From: Telopea speciosissima
Taxonomy: Eukaryota > Streptophyta > Magnoliopsida > Proteales > Proteaceae
NCBI RefSeq assembly: GCF_018873765.1
Contig: NC_057920.1
Span: forward strand, 8,135,307-8,199,306
Length of the DNA: 64,000 nt
Direction of reading: 5' to 3'
Shown piece after piece: positions 56,201 to 64,000 of the stretch; within the stretch, counting starts at the first letter, position 1; the number at the start of each line of letters is the position of its first letter. The position numbers and the translations under genes are program-made. Below the pieces are notes generated by a model that had not been told where the DNA came from, searched no databases, and worked only from the letters and a program-made list of their open reading frames with translations.

Positions 56201-59200
56201 TTTGAGAGCAAAGACAACCCAAGAAGCAGGGATGAAGATTATATTTCAATTATTCAGTATTAAAACCATGATATTAATTCACTAGAAAAGTCATTCCAGG
56301 TAATCACTTCCTTCCACCTATTCTATTAATGTTTTAATAATGGTACAGTCGATGTTTCAACTTTCAAAATAAAAGAAAATCTAAGGGCAGACTGTAAAGG
56401 GCGATGTGCATCATAGCCACTGTTAGAGGTTTCAATGTTGAACAGGACAGTGGATGCGAACATTTGAATCAAGCTACCTAATTTTGGGGACTGTAACTTT
56501 GATGTAATTCCACTCATAATGCATGGGATCACTTAACATTTCTGGTTACAAAGGGTCCAACTATTGAGTTTGGGTTAAATATAGACATGACCAAGACGAA
56601 TTGCACTAAAAAGACAGAAAACCAACACAAAACTGGTTTCTGGCCACTGCTTCAACTACTTGAACAATTAAAAAGTGTTTATAAATACATTCTAATTTTT
56701 TTTATCAGGAATGAAGGTATAAATATATTTACAAATTTAAAGACAAGGAAAAAAATTTAATTGAAAGATAACATGAATGTAGAAAAACATCCAGATCGAC
56801 ACTCCTAAAAAAGAAGATTGCATAAGCCTGACACATTCAGGCGCAGCTCTTCTCTGTTCTTCATTTAAATAATTTTTTTCTGGCTTGGTTTATGAATCAA
56901 GGAAACACGATCATGAAGCCTATACATAGGTCTTACATACTCTGAAACTTACATCCATGTGACACACCCCAGACACAACTTAGAATCATAAGCCCATCAT
57001 CTTTAACTCTGCTGCATAGATGTACTATCCAAATCCAAGCTCGAATACAAAAACACAAGAAAAATTGTAAAGTTTATTAAGGGTGTGCATCAGTTATACT
57101 AAATAAGGGAAAGAAAAAACATCAGACAACCCATGAGAAACTTTAATGCACTGATCTACTATGTTCCAACACTGTGAATCCGACATGGTGTTTGAGCTGT
57201 GGTGATCACAGAAACCAATAAAGGCATGTTCATGTTCCACAGTTCGAACCACATGTAATGTAGGATCCATGGCACCACAACCAGCTCACATCCAACTCTC
57301 TTTCCAGAACTATGATTTATCCTTGATACATAGATGGAAATGATAGATATCGGATTGTCTGCCAATGTCATAATAAAGAATGACAAAGAATTAGGGTATG
57401 CTGTGTCAGAAATGAGCAGAAGTGTTTGGTCAGCTTTGTTTTCTTGATAACCAATGGTTTAAGCTTTGCTATGATGGCATCTGCCTGGAAAGAAATTTCC
57501 ACCCGATTGAAAGTAAAGACTTCAATCAAACTCCTTAATTATGATGCTACAACCAGAAACACAAGATAGAAAAACCAAATTACATCTGACTACTGATGAT
57601 GGATGAACCACCAGGGAAGGGGAGATAATGACTAACTGCCAAATAGCAAGGAAAACTTTTAAAATTGGGAGCTAAAATCCACAGCACATCTGACACATGA
57701 GAATGGAACTTGGCAGTACAAATAAGTGAAGGAAACAATCAAAATATATGACATTATTGTAATTAACTGAAAATTTCGTATTTTAAAGAGAACAGGCATG
57801 AACTAGAGAGCAGAAATCCCCAAGAATGAATATCTCATATATAACAAAACTACATTTTTAACACAAAAGGACCTTAGACAAATTTCTCCCTTGACATGGT
57901 TATTGTTTGCTCACATGGAACCAAGACCGTAAAAATTAGTTAGGCTTATATATAAAGATAAGAGCAGTTTCTATGTCAAATGTCTACATTGACGCTGCAA
58001 AATTTTGAAAAATGAAATATCTTTGTTGCACAGTAAGACAGGTGCATATGCAGGAAAACACATGCACATATACACAATGGCCAAATATGCAGCCTGTTTT
58101 AATGTCCCATAATTTATGTCATCGTTGCTACCTAAAAATCAGGTTTATCCTACCACTGTTTGATTGTCTGAAAGCTCCTGGGTTTGGGTGGCCTTGACAG
58201 TATTGTGATCTTCTAAAGACCCATTCAACGTATACTAAAGAACTTTCTCACAGTCATGATAGCTCAGAGGTCCACACTTTATGGTTTAGATTCTAACTTC
58301 TTTTCTTCCATGATCCAAATGTAGATATGATGCATCCATCAGGACACATGCAAGTGAGTTGCATCGGAATTTCCAGGAATGAATAGTAAATAAATAATAT
58401 GTTCAGACTTAAAAGGACTTAGAGCATTCAACTCCATTTCAGATTTGGTAAATATGAAGAGATGGAAACATTAATTCAAGCAGATCATTTTATCCCAAGT
58501 TCAAGAAGGGAGTTGCTCGGTGCGAGGTAGAAGTGGAGCTGCCAACATGAAGTTGTGGGTTCTAGTCTAAGGGAAGCCACTTTGTGCGAAAAGTGCCCAA
58601 GTTTAGGGCTAACCCAATCCACTCCTCACAAGACTCTGTGATAAGCAGGACCTCCACCGGGTATGGCCCTAATTAGTAGTAGCTAGTTCAAGGCATTTAT
58701 TATTGAAGCATATTTTTCATTTAAGAAAGGGAAACGTCATTCCTCTAGAGAGACTTGGTGGTGGGATGATGAGATTCAAACAGCCATTACGACTAAGAAA
58801 GCTAGTTTTAAGACATGGCAAAGGACTAAGGATGTAGAGGATCTACAAAAGTATAAATTTGTCAGAAATGAAACTAAGAAGATTGTGGGAAAAGCAAGGG
58901 CGAAGAAATATGAAGATTTGTATAAAAATTTGAGCACAAATGAAGGGGAACAAGCTATTTATAAGATAATTAAAGTGAGGGAAAGGAAGAGTAGAGATCT
59001 CGACCATGTTAGATGTATTAAAAGTGAAGATGGTAAAGTACTAATAAGGGATGAAGACATTAAGAAGAGATGGGAAGGTTATTTCTGCAACCTACTAAAT
59101 GAAGACACTTCGAGTAATAGTGCTCCAGAAGACTGCATTACCCATCAAGACACCTCATGTTGTAGATATATACGAAGAATTAGGGTGTCTGAAGTAAAAG

Positions 59201-62200
59201 AAGATTTAGGAGGATGAAAATAGACAAGGCACAAGGCCCAAATGAGATCCCAATAGAAGTATGGAAGAGCTTAGGAATATGTGGTTTATCTTGGCTAACA
59301 AAGCTGTTTAATAAGATTATGAGCACGAGGAAAAAGTCAGATGAATGGCGTAGAAGCATCATGGTTCCGGTTTACAAAAATAAAGGTGATATTCACAGCT
59401 GCAATAACTATAGAGGCATAAAACTAATGAGCCATACTATGAAATTATGGGAGAGGGTTATTGAAACCCATTTGAGACAAGGAACTACTATTATGGAGAA
59501 CCAGTTTAGATATATGCAAGGAAGATCCACGACGGAAGCTATTTACCTAATTAGGAGACTTATGGAAAGATTTAGAGAATGCAAGAAGGATCTCCATATG
59601 GTCTTTATTGACATAGAAAAAACTTTTGACAGAGTCCCTAAAGAGTTAATCTAGAAAGTACTAGAGAAAAGAAGTGTTTCAAGTAAATAAGTGGACATAA
59701 TTAAAGATAGGGCAAATTTCACGGACACCCCCTATAACTATTCGAAATGATAAGGACACCCTAAATTTTGTCAAAATGTCACAGACACCCCTGACGTTAA
59801 GCACAGTTAGTACCCAAAGGTGAAATATCCATTTTACCCCTTAGTTATTTAAATAAAAAAGCTGTCATTTCATCTTCTTCCCTCTTCTTCCATATTCTTA
59901 CCGTTTTGGAGAACTGCTGCAAATCCATTTTGGGCTAACAACCATCAATCCAATAGACCTTGTAAACGGCGAGGTGAGCCCAAGGAGCCATCCCAGCAGC
60001 GATGCCACTCGCGTAACCCAAAGTGGAGGCAAACCAACAATCAATTAAGTACAGTCACTGATAAGTTGAAATCTCTAGTAAAAATCTCAAACTTAAGCTT
60101 CCAGTGAATAAAGAAAGAACAAATGCAAATCAAACCTGAACAACAACCCAAAACCTTAAATTTTTAGAACTTAAAAAAAAACTCAGGGGAGGAGAAATTT
60201 CATCACATTACCACAATCCACCAAATGATGGAGAATTAAAATGAAAAATCAAGCCAAAATGATCAAAAGTAAAGTTTAGCAAGTAAATTACCTTGAATCT
60301 TGTAATGAGTCTTTCTCGTGGTAGGGTTGATAATCGAAATAGACTTCCCTGAAGATGATTTTTTCCACTCACCATCGGAGTAGTACTTGAAGACATCACC
60401 GTTTAAGATACCTAAAAACACTTCAGTCCCCCATCATTCTCGATGGTTCAAAGAAGAAAACAGAAATTGATGTCGGAGAACCTAATGAAGTGGATGAATG
60501 GAGATTATCGGAGGGAAACTGAAGCGACCCACAGCAAGAAGCGAGTGGATCTCTGCTCTTTAAGAATCAGCTCTTCACTATGATTGAAGAAGGCCTTAAC
60601 TAGAAAATCTCTGAAGCACGTCCGTTTCAGCGACGGCAAGACGTTTCCATGATTCAACTTCCACTACAGAAAATTTACTGGAAAGGGAAGGTGAGGGAGG
60701 AATCAAAAAGATTTTGCAGATGGATTTGAGGGAAGATTCGTACCAGGAACTGAGGGGATCGCATGGTTTGGAGATGGTGGACTTGTTCAGGAATGACGGC
60801 GAATACGTCGATGACATCTTGGTGCCACACCATCTTCGTCCCAAGCTCCAGCATGGGAAGCTTTCAAGTCAGAAGACTCCGGGGATTGGGAAACATTTGG
60901 AACAAATTTTTTTTTTACGGTGTGGATGTTCTTCCCTCTCACGCCTCAGAGCATGAAAATCGGTCAATAATGGCATCTATTGCAGGTGGAGGAATTCTCT
61001 GTTCTTGCTTCTTCCATCTTCAGCCAAGCGAAAACGATGAAGAAAATCTGGTTTGTATTTGGGATATTGGGGATTTAACCTTAAGGGTATAATAAGAAGT
61101 TCACCCTATGGTAAGGGTAATTTCGCCATTATAAAAGAGTTAACAGCCACTTAACTACACAGACCTAACGGAGTGGACTAAGTTGAAATAAAAATATAAA
61201 ATAAGGGTAGACTGTGATATTTTTTCAAAATTTAGGGTGTCCTTGTCATTTCGAATACTTAGAGGGGGTGTCCGTGAAATTTACCCTTAAAGATATATAT
61301 GATGGTGCGGCGACAAATGTAAGAACTATGGGGGGCCAAGGTAGTGAATTCCAAATTATAACTGGGTACATCAAGGACCAGCTTTAAACCCTTATTTGTT
61401 TGTGCTTATCATGGATGATTTAACCAGAGAAATTCAAGATGAGGTTTCTTGGTGTATGCTTTTTGCGGACGATATTGTTGTGGTAGATGAGAAAATAGCA
61501 GGGATTAATACCAAGTCAGAGTTACGGAGATCAGCCTTGGAATCAAAAGGTTTTAAGATAAGTAGAAATAAGACGGAGTATATGATGTGTAACTTTGGTT
61601 ACACTAGGATGGATAGACGGATAATGAGGTAGTGAAAATTGATGAGAGTGAGATTCCGCAAAGTAATTGTTTTAGGTATCTTGGCTTAATCATAAAAAAA
61701 GAAGGTGATATAGAGGATGATGTTTCACATAGAATTAAAATAGGATATACCGAATAATAGATTCCAAACAGCTATGATGTATGGTGCGGAATGTTGAGTA
61801 GTTAAGAAGCATCATCTAGATAAACTCAATGTAGCGGAGATGGGGATGTTGAGATGGATGAGTGGCAAAACTAGGAAGGATAAAGTAAGGGTAACGAATG
61901 ATCATATTAGAGCTGGTTTGGGAGTAGCTTCGATACATGATAAGCTACGAGAAAGTAGTTTGAGGTGGCACGGCCATGTTCAACGGAGGCCTTTGAATGC
62001 CCTAGTACGGAGGAGTGATTCGATTCAGATTGAAGGAACTAAAAGAGCTAGGGGCAGACCTAAAATGACCCTAGGAGAAGTGGTGAGGAAAGACATGCAG
62101 AGCTTAGGCCTTGTATCAAGTATGACCTTGAATAGAGCTGATTGGAGGGCAAGGATCCATGTATCCGACACCATTTAGTTGGGATAAGGCTTAGTTGTTG

Positions 62201-62624
62201 TTGTTGTTGTTGTTGTAAAGAGAGGTGACCAAAGAATAACCAAAAGGGAAATTCCCAAGAGTCACAAAAATGCCTCGAATATGTATGAAGGGAAACTAAC
62301 TTGAAGTACATGGGCTGATCTAACTTAATCCATAAGTTCCAATGCTATGAAAATAAAGTACAATGAAACCCTAGTTATATATTCATATAAAAAAGTTTAT
62401 ACCTTTGCCTCAGCTAGTGCCATCACCAATTCTTCTGGCTTTTCCTTCCGAATACTTTTCTCATCTATGTCTGCAGTCTAGAGAATAAGCCAAGTTAAAA
62501 TTTCCAAGTTTCTAGAGTCAACAGTAGATGGATAAGATTTGGTGTACAATACCATGACTTTGAACTCATATCCCATCTCAGCTAGAATTTGTCGACGAGC
62601 CAGAGATGATGATCCCAATATTAT
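53247..62624 (-). CDS. Maf-like nucleotide pyrophosphatase, first exon not found
   Basis: Maf/YhdE/HAM1-type house-cleaning enzyme that hydrolyses non-canonical or modified nucleoside triphosphates. Exons in gene order: 62553-62624 ([20 protein letters not shown]), 62403-62477 ([18 protein letters not shown]), 55874-55957 (ADAITSRL to TLLITADQ), 54617-54686 ([20 protein letters not shown]), 54442-54533 ([20 protein letters not shown]), 53936-53977 ([14 protein letters not shown]), 53757-53837 ([19 protein letters not shown]) and 53247-53318 ([23 protein letters not shown], stop). All junctions are GT/AG in consistent phase and total 195 codons; plant homologues are about 205 long, so only a short N-terminal exon is missing, probably to the right. 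The SSS-ARR substrate loop, the Asp of ITADQ and REKPSS are present. No damage seen. The intron between exons 2 and 3 is about 6.4 kb and swollen by a LINE and a Pack-MULE. Confidence 0.92.
54965..55678 (+). mobile_element. Solo LTR-like copia remnant in a Maf intron (fossil)
   Basis: Runs from TGTTAACAAGGTG to GCGTTAACA, about 714 bases. It has a TATA-like GTTATTTATAAAGG, a (CT)n tract at about 55160, and near the 3' end ATGTAGCACATC and GAACCACGTTAAATC, words typical of copia LTR 3' parts. No flanking coding parts and no clear target duplication. A second, partial copy is at 63519-63991. Confidence 0.7.
55679..58504. other. Maf intron sequence with a decayed exon copy
   Basis: Contains the third Maf exon at 55874-55957. 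The rest is AT-rich; apart from the decayed exon at 57402-57484 nothing else was recognised. Confidence 0.5.
57402..57484 (-). pseudogene. Decayed duplicate of Maf exon 3
   Basis: A CTTTCCAG acceptor precedes [11 protein letters not shown], which aligns with [10 protein letters not shown] of the real exon at 55874-55957. Further on, in a shifted frame, TLLLISD matches TLLITAD. The frame is broken between these blocks and no donor is obvious at the end. It lies about 1.5 kb upstream of the real exon in the same orientation. Confidence 0.65.
58505..58680 (+). mobile_element. Possible tRNA-derived SINE
   Basis: GTTGCTCGGTGCGAGG resembles a box A and GTGGGTTCTAGTC about 40 bases later resembles a box B. 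The 3' part is CTCCACCGGGTATGGCCC. There is no clear poly-A tail or target duplication, so this is tentative. Confidence 0.4.
59938..60030 (-). pseudogene. Captured subtilase gene fragment
   Basis: The minus strand reads [16 protein letters not shown] then [15 protein letters not shown] and a stop. This matches the plant subtilisin-like protease block between the catalytic His and the protease-associated region (typical form GYASGTARGMAPxARVAVYKVCW). 31 codons only, with no catalytic residue inside. Confidence 0.8.
60292..60434 (-). pseudogene. Captured first exon of GAPN (NADP-dependent, non-phosphorylating GAPDH)
   Basis: The minus strand reads [20 protein letters not shown], then [20 protein letters not shown] and KIQ, followed by a GTAATT donor in phase 1. 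Plant GAPN (ALDH11 family) begins with [20 protein letters not shown]... and NPTTR..YKVQ (from memory). The initiation codon region is disrupted by a one-base loss. Intronic sequence follows the donor, so the piece was captured from genomic DNA. Confidence 0.9.
60550..61060. other. Unidentified interior of the Pack-MULE
   Basis: GC-richer than the flanks, with open frames on both strands (plus 60714-60956, minus 60596-60844). Part may be the GAPN leader and promoter. A third captured gene is possible; I cannot identify one. Confidence 0.35.
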
Positions 62625-63518
62625 CTGTATCATAATGAATAATATCAAGTGTCGAATGGATTATATAAAATTATAAATCACGCGATGAAATGACAGGAAC
62701 TTTTCCTTCATCCAAAAACTCATGTAATCAAATTGAATAAGTTTGTAAAAACATATTGAATATGTTTTATAATTATAGGTATGGTGTATAGATAGCAAAC
62801 AACCCCTGATCACCCAGTGCATTAATCGTGGCCTGCTGATTACTATGAAGTAACCCTGTCAGTTTGTTTGATAAAGTATCTTCATTCTAGAGAAAGATAT
62901 AATATCAACATCCAGATTCATGACTCTAAGGGAACTAGAACCACCAGTAAGCTCTCCATCTTGACAATCAAGAGAACAATCTTAGTCAAACAGCAGGGTC
63001 ATTTTGATCAGGCTGGCAAGAGGCCCAACATTGGACATATGGAATGACAACCAACCTAACAAAAGGCTACCTTGTCCTTACTAAACAGGGTCCCCCCCCC
63101 CCCGGCACAAAAAAAAGGGGGGGGGGGCACCAAGCCTATTTTGTTCAAAACATATATTTGAAGACTGAACGAAAGGCAGAGGACTTTGCACCACAAAGAG
63201 AAAGGAAAAGTAGAGCTATACAAATTCATAAAAGTCTCTCAACAACATATATCTAAAAACTGATATATAGCACAAAAATGCTTAGCAAAAGTTTTTGTCA
63301 ATTGTCATACAAAGAAAATGTTATCATATAGTGGTTTGAGTGAGCCTAAAGTAATCCATCTATGAATAAATAAACCTTTCCTTTTCGGTGCTACATGAAT
63401 AAACAAACCAAGTGAACTAAATACCTGATTACAATTTCTAATACTCAAGGGACATAACCCAGAAAAAAAAAATCTCACGAAAATAAAATAACAAAATCAT
63501 GGAATGAATTTTCAACCT
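62625..63518. other. Region upstream of the first recognised Maf exon
   Basis: AT-rich, with a C-run/G-run pair near 63090-63127. The missing Maf N-terminal exon was looked for (a donor after FK with an ATG close by) and not found. Confidence 0.4.
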
Positions 63519-63991
63519 TCAAGGTTGTTATCCGTGTCTTGAATTCTTGTACCCGTTTTGAAGATTGACCCGCTTCGACATTTTTGGTGGCGACCTGAAT
63601 GGGATTTTTTCTGCGGTCTATTGGCCCAAGCCCTCCGCTACCATCACTGATCTCGTTTGGAGGTGCAGGGGCGAAGCCCCTGTGGGGCAGTACGACTCGA
63701 CCCGATGAATCGACCCGCTTGGAGTATTTATATGTTTTCGTGTCTTATTGAGTAACCAAGTGAAACAAGTGAGATTTGGGATTTTTGAGTTACGGTTTCT
63801 GGTGAGAGTTCTTGCTGCCGTTTTGGTGTTCTTGAGAGATCTCCACTGTAATCTTCTTCCATTACATATTGAATCATCCTCAGCTTTGCCTATGGGCATA
63901 GCACATCACATTGGTGTATGAACCACGTTAAATCTGTGTGTCATCTTTGCTCTGTTTTGTTTTCTCGTGTTTTGGGGTGTTTGTTTTAACA
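63519..63991 (+). mobile_element. Partial copia LTR, same family as 54965-55678 (fossil)
   Basis: Shares TTCTTGTACCCGTTT, CTTGAGAGATCTCCACTGTA, GAACCACGTTAAATCTGTG and the end GTTTTAACA with the LTR at 54965-55678, in the same orientation. The 5' third is absent. It carries an extra GC-rich piece near 63655-63690. Whether more of the element lies right of the window cannot be seen. Confidence 0.75.
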
Positions 63992-64000
63992 AAGGTGTTG

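Larger units (their letters stand above)
59710..61286. mobile_element. Pack-MULE (Mutator-like element carrying host gene pieces)
   Basis: Flanked by an exact 9-bp target duplication TTAAAGATA (59701-59709 and 61287-61295). Ends GGGCAAATTTCACGGACACC and GGTGTCCGTGAAATTTACCC are inverted repeats, and the homology runs inward for about 70 bases per side (ATAAGGACACCCTAAATTTT against AAAATTTAGGGTGTCCTTGT). 1577 bases, no transposase. The interior holds a GAPN first-exon piece (60292-60434), a subtilase piece (59938-60030) and an unidentified GC-richer part (about 60550-61060). Inserted in the reverse transcriptase region of the RTE LINE. Confidence 0.93.
58697..62216 (+). mobile_element. RTE-type LINE, 5'-truncated, split by a Pack-MULE
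   Basis: The left part (58697-59709) starts inside ORF2, without the endonuclease: [49 protein letters not shown], then the reverse transcriptase blocks [35 protein letters not shown] and [18 protein letters not shown]. The right part (61287-62216) resumes with [11 protein letters not shown], has the catalytic block [12 protein letters not shown], and continues to [12 protein letters not shown] and ADWRARIHV. It ends in the RTE 3' tail CCATTTAGTTGGGATAAGGC followed by (TTG)n. Several stops and frameshifts break the ORF, for example before VDIIKD and near 61630. It lies in a Maf intron, antisense to the gene. Confidence 0.9.

Noticed and set aside
56326-56532. Third copy of Maf exon 3 ([11 protein letters not shown])
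   Set aside because: Similarity to [11 protein letters not shown] covers only about 18 bases and no acceptor fits; likely chance.
63085-63127. C-run then G-run as a terminator hairpin or quadruplex signal
   Set aside because: Simple homopolymer runs in an intronic or upstream region; no transcript ends here that I can support.

Overview
This window reads as nuclear DNA of a flowering plant. The coding genes have plant-type introns with GT/AG borders and encode plant families: a HANABA TARANU-type GATA factor, a 3-ketoacyl-CoA synthase (KCS), an ARL2/TITAN5-type small GTPase, a Maf-type nucleotide pyrophosphatase and a plant alpha/beta hydrolase. There is one nuclear tRNA-Thr(AGU). The rest is typical plant filler: copia LTR elements, a TRIM-like element, RTE and L1-like LINEs, SINEs, a Pack-MULE and very many foldback MITEs. 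The species cannot be told from the sequence.

Layout. 1-4.5 kb: alpha/beta hydrolase on the minus strand, with three of its exons in the window and its last exon off the left end. 4.5-13.4 kb: MITEs, the tRNA-Thr gene and a TRIM-like element. 13.7-15.1 kb: HAN-like GATA gene on the minus strand with its upstream region. 15.1-30.8 kb: gene-poor, with nested foldback elements, dispersed repeats and an L1-like LINE tail split by a MITE with a 10-bp target duplication. 30.8-36.8 kb: an intact intronless KCS4-like gene, then a decayed KCS copy tail-to-tail with it and cut by a SINE. 36.8-41.5 kb: tandem repeats and MITEs, including a stack just upstream of ARL2. 41.8-52.5 kb: an ARL2 locus with a full copia element in intron 1; its coding exons are damaged, so it is probably a pseudogene. 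53.2-62.6 kb and beyond: a Maf-like gene on the minus strand with eight exons found. One of its introns holds an RTE LINE, and inside that LINE sits a Pack-MULE.

Three observations stand out. (1) The Pack-MULE (59710-61286, exact 9-bp target duplication) carries pieces of at least two host genes, the first exon of NADP-dependent glyceraldehyde-3-phosphate dehydrogenase (GAPN) and a subtilase fragment. (2) A dozen or more foldback elements with unrelated outer arms share one central palindromic core, roughly CAATGACCGCCTTACCCC followed by GCCCG; this looks like one family with exchangeable arms. (3) Host genes are being worn down by insertions: a SINE in the KCS copy, a copia element in ARL2 intron 1, and a TRIM-derived remnant filling the only HAN intron.

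The genes show no shared pathway; this is an ordinary plant gene neighbourhood with independent loci. All family names rest on recognition by eye of motifs and splice borders; no database search was run.
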